A stretch of DNA of 43,872 bases from Streptomyces zinciresistens K42. Its GTDB lineage: Bacteria > Actinomycetota > Actinomycetes > Streptomycetales > Streptomycetaceae. The DNA is taken from contig NZ_AGBF01000043.1 in the NCBI RefSeq assembly GCF_000225525.1, forward strand, positions 1-43,872, given 5' to 3'. Both the position numbers and the translations under genes were made by a program. The notes beneath the pieces were generated by a model, which had not been told where the DNA came from, did no database searches, and saw nothing but the letters and a program-made list of their open reading frames with translations. Of the stretch, positions 26,705 through 34,758 are shown in pieces. Numbering within the stretch: the first letter of the stretch is position 1; each line of letters starts with the position of its first letter.

Positions 26705-28906
26705 TTGAGTCGTGAAACTGACACTCCGTCCTCCGGGCCCGACGGGCGCGGCGGAGCCGCATACCCCTCGGGCACGCCGCCGTACGGGACCCCCATGGTT
26801 TCCGACACCGGCGCGGACGCGGGCCGTTCGGGCACGCAGCCGGAGGAACGCAAGACCGAGACCACGCTGACGACCAGGATCCGGATCAACATCCCCGGAT
26901 CCCGCCCCATTCCGCCGGTCGTCATGCGCAAGCCCGTCGTCGGCAACTCCTCCCGGGACACCGCGGAGACCGAGGTGCCGGCGCAGTCCGCCGCCCCGGC
27001 CGCCGGACCCGGCGCCGCCGAGCCGCCGGCCGAACCCGCAGCGCCCGGGGAGGAGAAGGCGAGCGACTGGTTCGTCCCGCGCAAGTCCGCCCCGGGCAAG
27101 GGCGGTCAGGGCGGCCCGCAGTCCAACGGCGCCGCGCAGAGCGGCGGTTCCGGCACGGCCGCGGGGCCCCAGGGTCCGGGCGGCGGCGCCCGTCCCGGCG
27201 GTGTGGTCCGCTCGATGGGCGTGCCCGGCGCGCGTCCCGGCGGACCCCGGCCGGGCGGCGCGGGACTTCCCGGCGCCACCGGCGGACCCGTCGCCCCGGG
27301 ACACGGCGGAGGCACCGGCTCCTTCGACGTCACCGAGGCCCTGGCGGCGGGCGGCAACGGCGCCCGCCCCGGCGGCGAGGCACGCCGCGACGACCTGCCG
27401 TACTTCGCCGACAACGGCCAGGGCGGCCAGGACGGCCAGGGCGGCTACGGCCCCCAGGGCGGTCTGCCCCGCCCGGCCGGGCACGGCGGCTTCGACCCGG
27501 CCGCGGACTTCAACGCCCCGAACCCCCCGGCTGACTCCGGCGGTCTGGGCGACTTCGACGGCCCGACCGGCTTCGGCGGCTCCCCCGGCCGGGGCGGCCC
27601 GCAGGGCCCCTCGGGCCCGACCACCGGTCCCGTCACCGGCACCGGCCCCGTCGTACCCGCCCTCCCCGCGGGCCAGGGCGGGCCCGGCGCCCCCGGCATC
27701 CCGTCGGGCCCCGTGCCGCACCACCCCGGCGGCGGGCTCAGCGACGACACCGCGATCCTCACCCCGCAGAAGCCGGCCACCGGGCGCCACGGCGTCCAGG
27801 ACAACGTCTCCGGCGACACCGTCACCAGCGGCATCCCCGTCGTCACCGGCGCCCGGAGCGGCCCCTTCGGATCCGGTGCCGGTGACGCGCCCGGCCCGCA
27901 CACCCCGCCCAGGCTGCCCGACCCGGCCCCGTCGGGCGCCTCCGCCCCGCGCGCGCCGAAGAAGAAGGGCCGCAGCAAGCTGGCCCTGCTCAGCGGCGGC
28001 CTGATCGTCCTCGCGGGCGGCCTGTACGGCGCCGGGCTGCTGATGAACTCCTCCGACGTGCCCAAGGGCACCACCGTGCTCGGCGTCGACATCGGCGGCG
28101 GCACCCGCGACGACGCGGTCAAGAAGCTCGGCGACGCCTTCGACAAGCGGGTGGGCCAGCCGGTGAAGCTCTCCGTGGGCGGGAAGACCGTGGCGCTGGA
28201 GCCCGACAACGCCGGACTCCAGTTCGACATGCAGCGGACGGTCAGCGCGGCGGCGCGCAGCGACTACAACCCCGTCTCCGTGATCGGCTCGCTCTTCGGC
28301 AACCAGCGCGTCGTCGACCCGGTGATGCCGGTCGACGAGGAGAAGCTCCAGGCTGCCCTCAGGGCCGCCTCGGGCGGCTCCGGCTCGGTCACCGAGGGCG
28401 GGATCGAGTTCCGCAACGGCAAGGCCGTCGCCGTCTACGGCAAGCCGGGCAAGGGCATCGACGCCGCCGGGTCCGCCGCGGCGATCACCCGGGCCTACCG
28501 CACCCAGGTGGAGACCGGCGCGGCCGGCCCGGTCGGCGTCCCGACCACGGCCCAGGCGCCGACGGTCTCCAACGCCGAGGTCGACCGGATGATGAAGGAG
28601 TTCGCGCAGCCCGCGATGTCCGCCATCGTCACGATCAAGGCCGACTCCGGGCCCAGCATCCGCTTCGGCCCTGTCTCGCTGCCGAAGATCCTCAGCTTCA
28701 AGGCGATCGGCGGCAAGCTGGTGGACAGCTACGACCTGGCCGCGCTCAAGGAGGCGTACGGCACGACCTTCGACGGCGTGCAGGTCCAGACGGCGACCGG
28801 CAAGCGCGGGGTGCTCCCGAACGACGTCGTCGCCGCGCTGCGCACGGCGCTGCGGGGCAAGACGCCCGCCGAGCGCACCCAGGCCATCGAGACCAACCCC
28901 ACCTGA
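26705..28906 (+). CDS. Large Pro/Gly-rich one-pass membrane protein with YoaR-like extracellular region
   Basis: A 733-residue protein. Residues 1 to about 415 are low-complexity and rich in Gly, Pro, Ser and Ala, probably disordered and cytoplasmic, with one conserved-looking island (TTLTTRIRINIPGSRPIPPV). A basic KKKGRSK leads into a helix at about 424-446. The outer part has TTVLGVDIGGGTRDDAVKKL, the signature of YoaR/PG_binding_4 domains that usually accompany VanW in cell-wall proteins; no VanW domain follows. It may act at the cell wall. The best start is TTG 26705, preceded by GGGAGAA; the upstream frame is open but looks non-coding. Product function unknown. Confidence 0.82.
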   Translation: MSRETDTPSSGPDGRGGAAYPSGTPPYGTPMVSDTGADAGRSGTQPEERKTETTLTTRIRINIPGSRPIPPVVMRKPVVGNSSRDTAETEVPAQSAAPAAGPGAAEPPAEPAAPGEEKASDWFVPRKSAPGKGGQGGPQSNGAAQSGGSGTAAGPQGPGGGARPGGVVRSMGVPGARPGGPRPGGAGLPGATGGPVAPGHGGGTGSFDVTEALAAGGNGARPGGEARRDDLPYFADNGQGGQDGQGGYGPQGGLPRPAGHGGFDPAADFNAPNPPADSGGLGDFDGPTGFGGSPGRGGPQGPSGPTTGPVTGTGPVVPALPAGQGGPGAPGIPSGPVPHHPGGGLSDDTAILTPQKPATGRHGVQDNVSGDTVTSGIPVVTGARSGPFGSGAGDAPGPHTPPRLPDPAPSGASAPRAPKKKGRSKLALLSGGLIVLAGGLYGAGLLMNSSDVPKGTTVLGVDIGGGTRDDAVKKLGDAFDKRVGQPVKLSVGGKTVALEPDNAGLQFDMQRTVSAAARSDYNPVSVIGSLFGNQRVVDPVMPVDEEKLQAALRAASGGSGSVTEGGIEFRNGKAVAVYGKPGKGIDAAGSAAAITRAYRTQVETGAAGPVGVPTTAQAPTVSNAEVDRMMKEFAQPAMSAIVTIKADSGPSIRFGPVSLPKILSFKAIGGKLVDSYDLAALKEAYGTTFDGVQVQTATGKRGVLPNDVVAALRTALRGKTPAERTQAIETNPT

Positions 28907-28928
28907 CGCGCGCCGCGCCACCGCCCCG

Positions 28929-28955
28929 AAGGCCCGTCCCGCGCGGACGGGCCTT
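28929..28955. terminator. Terminator after the YoaR-like gene
   Basis: A perfect 11-bp stem (28929-28939 with 28945-28955, AAGGCCCGTCC arm), a 5-base loop, in the convergent gap. The AA and TT ends make it usable from both strands. Confidence 0.8.
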
Positions 28956-28971
28956 CGCGCTGCCGCGCTGG

Positions 28972-29073
28972 CCGCCTCCGCCGGATGCGGGCGGTACACG
29001 GCCCGCATCCGGCGGAGGCGGGCGGTACGCGGCCCGCATCCGGCGGAGGCGGGCGGTACGCGGCCCGCGCGGG
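28972..29073. repeat. 31-bp tandem repeats with a 21-bp perfect palindrome
   Basis: The GCGGGCGGTAC unit recurs at a 31-base period (CGGTAC at 28992, 29023 and 29054), giving two full units and one partial. The left flank 28972-28992 is the exact inverse of 29001-29021, so the array can fold into a very strong hairpin. It fills the rest of the convergent gap and may act as a second terminator for the minus-strand gene ending at 29102. Confidence 0.75.
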
Positions 29074-29101
29074 CGGCGCTGGGAACCGCCGCGCGCAGGC
29101 G

Positions 29102-29977
29102 TCAGTTGAGCATCGCCCTGGCCGCCCTGGCCTCGCCGCGCACCCGTTCCGCGGCCCCCTCGTCCACCGCGCCGATCAGCTCCGCGTACTCCTCCAGCTC
29201 CACGGCCCCGTCGGCGAACTCGCCCCGCCGCACGAGCAGCCGGGCCCGCTCGAAGCGCAGCTTCGCCGGATGCGAGGGCAGCAGCAGCGACAACTCCACC
29301 GCCCACAGCGCCACATCGGTGCGCTCGGGCCGGGTCGCCGCCCAGGCGCGGACGTTGTTCAGGATGCGCAGCACGACCTCCAGCGGATCGGCGGGCGTCA
29401 GCATCGACGGCTCCAGCGGTGTGCCGGTGGCCCCGGACGCCAGGAGCCGCGCGTCGCCGCCCGCCAGCACCCGCCCGCCGTCGAACGGGTCGGCGAGCAC
29501 CTGCTCGCCAGCGGGGCCGAAGCCGATCACGAAGTGGCCGGGCAGCGCGACCCCGTAGACCGGCGCCCCGGCCCGTCTCGCCACCTCCAGCCACACCACC
29601 GACAGCAGGATCGGCAGCCCCCTGCGCCGCTTCAGCACCTGATGCAGCAGCGACGACTCCAGCCGCCCGTAGTCCGCGGCCACCCCGTGGAAGCCGAGGC
29701 GCTCACCGAGCAGCTCCCGCAGGGCCTCCGCCCACGCGCGCGGCCCCCCGGGGCGGAACGGCAGCCGGCCCGCGAGGTCGTCCAGCTCCATCTGCGCGGC
29801 GTCCACGCCGTCGTCCGTGAGGGTGCCGTCGGCCTGCGCCGCCACCAGCAGGCACAGCTCCGCCAGATCGGGCCGCTCGGACCGCGCCTCCTCGGCGAAC
29901 CGCCGCCGCAGCCCGGCGGACCGTCCGGGCGGCGGGGGACACGGGGCCGGCTCGTGTCCTTCCACGGAAATCGTCAC
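29102..29977 (-). CDS. SirB1/transglutaminase-like family protein
   Basis: A 291-residue protein. The core LLHQVLKRRRGLPILLSVVW, then GVALPGHFVIGF and ADPFDGGRVL, match the SirB1 N-terminal (Transglut_core2) domain. The C-terminal third is helical with TPR-like pairs (about 215-285), as in SirB1. No enzymatic activity is established for the family, and no clear transglutaminase cysteine is seen in the GLPILLS segment, so it may be a non-catalytic fold. The GTG at 29977 overlaps the stop of the upstream acetyltransferase gene (GTGA), showing a two-gene operon. Confidence 0.88.
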   Translation of the reverse strand: MTISVEGHEPAPCPPPPGRSAGLRRRFAEEARSERPDLAELCLLVAAQADGTLTDDGVDAAQMELDDLAGRLPFRPGGPRAWAEALRELLGERLGFHGVAADYGRLESSLLHQVLKRRRGLPILLSVVWLEVARRAGAPVYGVALPGHFVIGFGPAGEQVLADPFDGGRVLAGGDARLLASGATGTPLEPSMLTPADPLEVVLRILNNVRAWAATRPERTDVALWAVELSLLLPSHPAKLRFERARLLVRRGEFADGAVELEEYAELIGAVDEGAAERVRGEARAARAMLN

Positions 29978-30999
29978 CGCCGCCCGTCGTCGTCCGCGCC
30001 CGCCGTCCGCGGCGCGCGGTAGTGGTGGTAGGCGTGGTGCGCGGTGAACCCCAGCCCGGTGTACAGGGTCCGGGCGCCCGCGTTCTCCGACTCGACCTGG
30101 AGCCAGGCGGCCGAGGCGCCCTCGTCCAGCGCCCGCCGGGCGAGCGCGGCCATCACCCGGGTGGCGAGCCCCCGGCGGCGCAGCGCCGGATCGACCTCGA
30201 CGGCGGCGAAGCCCGCCCACCGGCCGTCCACCACGCACCGGCCGATCGCGGCGGGCGGGCCGCCGTCCGCGGCGGGAACCGTCGCGAACCACACCGACGG
30301 CCCCCCGCCCAGGACCTCCAGGGCCACCTCGCTCAGGCCCTTGCGCTGATACCGCGCGAGCCACGCCTCGTCGGCCCGCCGGGACAGCGCCACCCCGCCA
30401 CCCCCGTCCCGGTCGGCGACGGGCGCGAGGGCCCCGGTCCACACCGCGGCGCTGACCTCCCGCGTCCACCCCAGCCGCTCCAGCTGCGCGCACAGCAGCT
30501 CCTGGGTGCCCTCGGCGCCGGTCGCGGCCTGCACGTACGCGGGGAGCCCGCGCTCGCCGTACCAGCGCCGTACGGCCTCCAGCGCGTCCGGCAGCGGCAG
30601 CCCGGGGTCGCCGAGCGGCAGCGCCGAGTTGGCGCGGCGGGTGAAGCCGGAGGCGGCCCGCAGCTCCCACTCGCCGAGCCGCTCGCTCTCCAGGGGCCGC
30701 CACGCGCGCGAGGACACGTGTGCGAGCTCCTCGAAGGAGGCGGCCGGGCCCCGGCGCCGCGCCGGGGCGGCGGGCACGACCTTCCCCGCGACCAGCGACG
30801 CTTCCGGGATGCGGACGGATTCGCCGTTCCTCCGTGTGATCAGCAGCACACCGTCGTCCCATGATGCGAGAACACCCACCGTGTCGGTGAACTTCTCACC
30901 CTTGGACGCAGGATCGTTCAGGCGGCGTACTGAGACGCGTTTGCCCACGTCAGAGGCGGTGACACGGACCTCAAGCCGCCCCGTCGCAGAGATTTCCAC
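29974..30999 (-). CDS. GNAT N-acetyltransferase with N-terminal SH3-like domain
   Basis: A 341-residue protein. Residues 1-75 form a small beta-rich region (GKRVSVRRLNDP, DTVGVLASWDDGVLLITRRN) like SH3-type barrels. The C-terminal half is a GNAT fold: acetyl-CoA site VDPALRRRGLATRVMAALAR and the final NAGARTLYTGLGF typical of RimI-like enzymes. The middle part (about 95-200) may be a degenerate second GNAT domain. The substrate is unknown. It starts at GTG 30999 and runs divergently from fdxA; its stop is coupled to the SirB1-like gene. Confidence 0.88.
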   Translation of the reverse strand: MEISATGRLEVRVTASDVGKRVSVRRLNDPASKGEKFTDTVGVLASWDDGVLLITRRNGESVRIPEASLVAGKVVPAAPARRRGPAASFEELAHVSSRAWRPLESERLGEWELRAASGFTRRANSALPLGDPGLPLPDALEAVRRWYGERGLPAYVQAATGAEGTQELLCAQLERLGWTREVSAAVWTGALAPVADRDGGGGVALSRRADEAWLARYQRKGLSEVALEVLGGGPSVWFATVPAADGGPPAAIGRCVVDGRWAGFAAVEVDPALRRRGLATRVMAALARRALDEGASAAWLQVESENAGARTLYTGLGFTAHHAYHHYRAPRTAGADDDGRR

Positions 31000-31019
31000 G
31001 GGTCAGTTCACCCCTCCTG

Positions 31020-31048
31020 TTCGGATCATGCCCCGGAACGGAGATACT
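31020..31048 (+). promoter_or_regulatory. Candidate sigma-70 type promoter of fdxA
   Basis: TTCGGA (31020-31025) and GATACT (31043-31048), spaced 17 bases, lie about 90 bases before the fdxA start. The spacing is ideal and the -10 is good; the -35 matches weakly. Confidence 0.5.
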
Positions 31049-31139
31049 AGGGGCGGGCATCGACGACGCCGCGCTCCCGCGCGCCAGGCGGCGGAGCCTG
31101 AAGAGGCCCGCCAGCGCCCTATCGAGGAGGAACGACAGC

Positions 31140-31460
31140 GTGACCTACGTCATCGCGCAGCCTTGTGTCGACGTCAAGGACAAGGCGTGCATCGAGGAGT
31201 GCCCGGTCGACTGCATCTACGAGGGCCAGCGGTCCTTGTACATCCACCCGGACGAATGCGTCGACTGCGGTGCCTGTGAGCCGGTCTGCCCGGTCGAGGC
31301 GATCTTCTACGAGGACGACACTCCGGAGGAGTGGAAGGACTACTACAAGGCGAACGTCGAGTTCTTCGACGAGCTCGGCTCCCCGGGCGGCGCCAGCAAG
31401 CTGGGCCTGATCGAGCGGGACCACCCCTTCGTCGCCGCGCTGCCGCCGCAGGCCGAGTAA
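31140..31460 (+). CDS. fdxA: 7Fe ferredoxin (3Fe-4S/4Fe-4S), FdxA/FdxC type
   Basis: A 106-residue electron carrier. Cys9, Cys17 and Cys50 should bind the 3Fe-4S cluster, and Cys21, Cys40, Cys43 and Cys46 the 4Fe-4S cluster, exactly as in Azotobacter-type ferredoxins; Cys25 is an extra cysteine. Motifs CIEECPVDC and CVDCGACEPVCP are clear. The C-terminal half (DTPEEWKDYYKANVEFFDEL) is the usual actinobacterial tail. GTG 31140 is preceded by GAGGAGG. The mycobacterial counterpart fdxC is likewise followed by dapC. Confidence 0.97.
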   Translation: MTYVIAQPCVDVKDKACIEECPVDCIYEGQRSLYIHPDECVDCGACEPVCPVEAIFYEDDTPEEWKDYYKANVEFFDELGSPGGASKLGLIERDHPFVAALPPQAE

Positions 31461-31492
31461 TCCCCGTCGGCGACCCGCACCGCGCGCCGCCT

Positions 31493-31535
31493 CGGTCCCG
31501 TACGCCCCGATCCCCGAGATCGCCGTACGGGACCG
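31493..31535 (+). terminator. Hairpin between fdxA and dapC
   Basis: A perfect 12-bp stem (31493-31504 with 31524-31535, CGGTCCCGTACG arm) with a 19-base loop, 33 bases after the fdxA stop and 44 before dapC. No T-tract, so it may only partly terminate. Confidence 0.6.
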
Positions 31536-31578
31536 GGGCGTCGTCGTGTCCGGCAGCAGCAGAAAGAGAGCCAGATCC

Positions 31579-32724
31579 GTGTCCGCAGTCTCCGACCGCC
31601 TTCCGACCTTTCCCTGGGACAGGCTGGAGCCGTACAAGAAGACGGCCGCCGCGCACCCGGGCGGCATCGTCGACCTCTCCGTCGGCACCCCGGTCGACCC
31701 GGTCCCCGACCTGATCCAGAGGGCCCTGACCGACGCGGCGGACTCCCCGGGCTATCCGACGGTCTGGGGCACCCCGGCCCTGCGGGACGCGATCACGGGC
31801 TGGGTGGAGCGCCGCCTGGGCGCCCGCGGCATCACCCACCGGCACGTCCTGCCCGTCGTGGGCTCCAAGGAACTCGTCGCCTGGCTCCCCACCCAGCTCG
31901 GGCTCGGCCCCGGCGACCGGGTGGCCCACCCGCGCCTCGCCTACCCGACCTACGAGGTGGGCGCCCGCCTGGCCCGCGCCGCGTACGAGGTCTACGACGA
32001 CCCTGCCGGGCTGGACCCGCGCGGCCTGAAGCTGCTCTGGCTGAACTCCCCGTCCAACCCCACAGGCAAGGTCCTCTCCCGCGAGGAGCTGACCCGGATC
32101 GTGGCCTGGGCCCGCGCGCACGGCGTGCTGGTCTTCTCCGACGAGTGCTACCTGGAGCTCGGCTGGGACGCCGAGCCCGTCTCGGTCCTGCACCCGGACG
32201 TGAACGGCGGCTCGTACGAGGGCATCGTGGCCGTGCACTCGCTGTCCAAGCGCTCCAACCTGGCCGGCTACCGCGCCGCGTTCCTCGCCGGTGACCCGGC
32301 GGTCCTCGCCCCGCTCCTGGAGATCCGCAAGCACGGCGGGATGATGACACCGGCGCCCACCCAGGCGGCGGCGGTCGCCGCCCTCGGCGACGACGAGCAC
32401 GTCCGTGTCCAGCGCGAGCGCTACGCGGCCCGCCGTACGGCCCTGCGCGCGGCCCTGGAGGGCCACGGCTTCCGTATCGAGCACAGCGAGGCCAGCCTCT
32501 ACCTGTGGGCGACCCGGGACGAGTCCTGCTGGACCACGGTGGCCGCCCTGGCCGACCGGGGCGTCCTCGTTGCCCCCGGCGACTTCTACGGCGAGGCGGG
32601 CGCCCGGCACGTGCGCGTGGCGTTCACCGCCACGGACGAGCGGGTGCGCGCCGCGGTCGAGCGGCTGGGCCAGGGCCGCGGCAGGCTGGGTCTGCCCGTC
32701 AAGGAGCGGCGTCCGGTGCGGTGA
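31579..32724 (+). CDS. dapC: Succinyldiaminopimelate transaminase
   Basis: A 381-residue PLP-dependent aminotransferase (fold type I) that forms N-succinyl-LL-diaminopimelate on the lysine/peptidoglycan pathway. The PLP lysine is Lys224 in HSLSKRSNLAGYR; NSPSNPTGKV (156-165) and SDECYLELGW carry cofactor-contact residues. The start FPWDRLEPYKKTAAAHPGGI and the place next to a ferredoxin gene mark the actinobacterial DapC subfamily. GTG 31579 follows GAGAG at good spacing; an in-frame GTG at 31546 would add 11 poorly fitting residues. Its pathway partner dapE is 2 kb downstream. Confidence 0.94.
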   Translation: MSAVSDRLPTFPWDRLEPYKKTAAAHPGGIVDLSVGTPVDPVPDLIQRALTDAADSPGYPTVWGTPALRDAITGWVERRLGARGITHRHVLPVVGSKELVAWLPTQLGLGPGDRVAHPRLAYPTYEVGARLARAAYEVYDDPAGLDPRGLKLLWLNSPSNPTGKVLSREELTRIVAWARAHGVLVFSDECYLELGWDAEPVSVLHPDVNGGSYEGIVAVHSLSKRSNLAGYRAAFLAGDPAVLAPLLEIRKHGGMMTPAPTQAAAVAALGDDEHVRVQRERYAARRTALRAALEGHGFRIEHSEASLYLWATRDESCWTTVAALADRGVLVAPGDFYGEAGARHVRVAFTATDERVRAAVERLGQGRGRLGLPVKERRPVR

Positions 32725-32812
32725 GAGGGCGTGCCGGGCGTCGCGACGGGGGCGAACGCCGCCCGCTGCGGTGCCGGCCGCGCCGCGGGCGCCTTCGCCC
32801 GTCCATGCGAAA

Positions 32813-32847
32813 GCCGGCGGGCCCGGGACGATCCCGGGCCCGCCGGC
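32813..32847. terminator. Bidirectional terminator between dapC and the secreted protein gene
   Basis: A perfect 15-bp stem (32813-32827 with 32833-32847, GCCGGCGGGCCCGGG arm) and a 5-base loop, between convergent genes ending at 32724 and 32871. Confidence 0.85.
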
Positions 32848-32870
32848 CCCTGCCTGCCTGGCGGCGGGCG

Positions 32871-33344
32871 TCAGCCGACCGGAAGGCCCTGCACCGGCAG
32901 CGAACCGGTGGGCAGGCCGCCCTGGGTCGCGGCACCGGCGGTCTCGCCGAGGACGGAGCCGACCGACCCGGCCACGCCGCCCGCGGTCGCCTGCGCGGCG
33001 GGCGCCGCCTTCTTCGCGACCTTGCCGCCGGTCTTGGCCACGTTGCCGCCGGCCTTCTTGGCCGCCTTGCCGCCGGTCTTGGTGACCTTGCCGCCGGCCT
33101 TCGTCGCCGCGGGCAGCGCCTGGTCCACCGCCGTGTCGACGGCACCGCCCGCGAGGCCCGTGGCGTTCTGGGCCGCACCGTCGACGACGCTGGAGCCGTC
33201 CAGGGCGGTCAGTCCGCCGACCTTGGGGGCCGCGGGCAGCTCGGGGGCCGCGCTGGCGGAGCCGGCCGCACCGACCCCGGCAGCCGCTCCCGCGGCGACG
33301 ATGAGCGCGGCACGGGCGATCCGGCGGGTCAGGGGGAGGGACAT
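32871..33344 (-). CDS. Small secreted Ala/Gly/Lys-rich repeat protein
   Basis: A 157-residue protein with a Sec signal peptide (basic start MSLPLTRRIARAA, hydrophobic Ala/Val/Gly stretch, cleavage near SASAAPEL). The mature part has a basic low-complexity tract of imperfect KAGGKVTKTGGKAAKKAGG-type repeats (about 90-120), flanked by Ala/Gly/Val segments. No family is recognised; similar proteins are sometimes named ATP-binding without support. The ATG at 33344 follows GAAGGAG. The charge and export suggest binding to anionic wall polymers, an inference only. Confidence 0.8.
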   Translation of the reverse strand: MSLPLTRRIARAALIVAAGAAAGVGAAGSASAAPELPAAPKVGGLTALDGSSVVDGAAQNATGLAGGAVDTAVDQALPAATKAGGKVTKTGGKAAKKAGGNVAKTGGKVAKKAAPAAQATAGGVAGSVGSVLGETAGAATQGGLPTGSLPVQGLPVG

Positions 33345-33690
33345 GATGCTCCTTCGACGGGTAAGTCGGATGAGAACGATGAAGTGTCCGACCGCGCCGG
33401 GCAGTTGACCGACTGGCTGTTGATCTCCGGGCTCGGACGCAGTGACTACCGCTCGAAGGCCGTGAAGGTTGCGGCGCGGCAATGTAAAGAGTTGGCAATG
33501 CGTCGCATAATCGCCTGCGGATAAAAATGGGCAAAGCGCACCCCCGTGTGAGGTGCGCCGAATCCTTACAGCCCTTTGTTCCCAAGGGTGTTGGCGGATA
33601 CGGGGGTACCCGCGTGCACACCTGCCCGGCCCGGCGCCGGACGACACCGCCCGTAACCCGGACGAGGGATCGGGTGAACGCCTGACCGTA
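33345..33690. other. Intergenic region between two minus-strand exported-protein genes
   Basis: About 346 bases with no gene seen. It is AT-rich at 33,470-33,535 (GGATAAAAATGGG), probably containing the promoter of the secreted protein at 33344, plus a terminator-like hairpin for the gene ending at 33691. Confidence 0.6.
33536..33558 (-). terminator. Minus-strand terminator-like hairpin
   Basis: GCGCACC (33536-33542) pairs with GGTGCGC (33552-33558). Read on the minus strand it is followed by TTTGCCCATTTTTA, a T-rich tail, about 130 bases past the stop at 33691. Confidence 0.55.
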
Positions 33691-34674
33691 CTACCGGCTC
33701 GTCGTGATCCGGACCGAGTCCGCCGCCCCGTCCGCCCCCGGGCCGCCCGGTTCGGCCGGCCCGGCCGTCCGCCACCGGCTGTCGGTGCTGCCGGCGGTCC
33801 ACTGCCGCCCCGCGTACACCACCCGGGTCACCCGCAGATCGGAGGCGTTGGCCACGGCCCAGTGGGCCAGTTGCCAGCCCCGCTCACGGGCCCCGCGCCC
33901 GGCGCCCCCGCCCCCGTCGCGGGGCACCGGCAGCACCACGGTCTGCCCGTCGCCGTCGCCGTCGTCGACCGCGGTGGGCGTGGGCGCGGTCCCGCGGCGG
34001 CCCACCTCCGCGGCGGCCGGCTGGAGCGCGTCGCGCCCGAAGTCCCGCAGCAGCGCCGCCCGTACGGCGTCGGCGCCCGTGGCCCGCGCGGTCCCGGCGA
34101 GCCCCTGGCAGGTCAGCGTGGCCGCCGAGCGCCCGGTCAGCGCGGCGGCCAGCAGGGCGGCGTTCGGCTCGTGCTTGGCGTAGGCGTCGGGGAATCCGCT
34201 GCGCTGGACGCGCTGCGCGGCCACGGTGAGCGGCAGTTCGGTGTAGCGGGGGACCTTCACCAGGTGCTCGTAGAAGGCGCCCGCCGAGAAGGCCGGGTCG
34301 AGGATCTCCCGCTGGGTGCCCCAGCCCTGCGAGGGACGCTGCTGGAAGAGGCCGAGCGAGTCCCGGTCGCCGTACTCGATGTTGCGCAGCGCCGACTCCT
34401 GCAGCGCGGTCGCCAGCGCGATCGTCACGGCCCGCTCGGGCAGCCCGCGGCCGGTGCCGACGGCGGCGATCGTCGCGGCGTTGACGGCCTGCTCCTGGCT
34501 GAACTCGTAGCGCGCCCCGTCGGCCCGGCCCGAGACGACCACGCAGCCCGGGGTGCTCCGGCTGCCGGTGACGTACTGCACCACGAGATAGCCCGTGACG
34601 GCGAGCAGGACCAGGAAGGACGCCCCCCGGCGAAGGAGGCGGCCACGGCGTTGAGAGGGTGACGTCTCTGGCAC
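33691..34674 (-). CDS. Membrane-anchored lysozyme/transglycosylase-like protein
   Basis: A 327-residue protein with an N-terminal membrane anchor (about 17-37, SFLVLLAVTGYLVVQYV). The domain at about 55-160 has ALQESALRNIEYGDRDSLG, FQQRPSQGWGT and ILDPAFSAGAFYEHL, matching the lysozyme-like domain of many actinobacterial peptidoglycan hydrolases; the Glu of ALQES is the likely catalytic acid. Two cysteines, one near the anchor (PGCVV) and one at LTCQG, may form a disulfide. The C-terminal third is variable. Homologues are often misnamed heavy metal transporter. The start at GTG 34674 lacks a strong ribosome site, so the exact N-terminus is uncertain. Confidence 0.8.
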   Translation of the reverse strand: MPETSPSQRRGRLLRRGASFLVLLAVTGYLVVQYVTGSRSTPGCVVVSGRADGARYEFSQEQAVNAATIAAVGTGRGLPERAVTIALATALQESALRNIEYGDRDSLGLFQQRPSQGWGTQREILDPAFSAGAFYEHLVKVPRYTELPLTVAAQRVQRSGFPDAYAKHEPNAALLAAALTGRSAATLTCQGLAGTARATGADAVRAALLRDFGRDALQPAAAEVGRRGTAPTPTAVDDGDGDGQTVVLPVPRDGGGGAGRGARERGWQLAHWAVANASDLRVTRVVYAGRQWTAGSTDSRWRTAGPAEPGGPGADGAADSVRITTSR

Positions 34675-34758
34675 GCGTACAAGGTAGCCGAGGTTACTGA
34701 GTGGTATGAGGCGGGTGCGCAAAGTGGGGCCGCGCACCGGGGCGTTAGGGTCGGCACC

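Noticed and set aside
26027..29008. A 993-codon minus-strand frame opposite the YoaR-like gene
   Set aside because: It is a shadow of the Pro/Gly-rich repetitive gene; no ribosome site or domain.
28987..29073. CRISPR-like array
   Set aside because: The 31-base units are contiguous, with no unique spacers and no cas genes nearby.
31546..31578. Upstream GTG start for dapC
   Set aside because: It would add 11 basic residues, overlapping the likely ribosome site of the GTG at 31579, after which family similarity begins at once.
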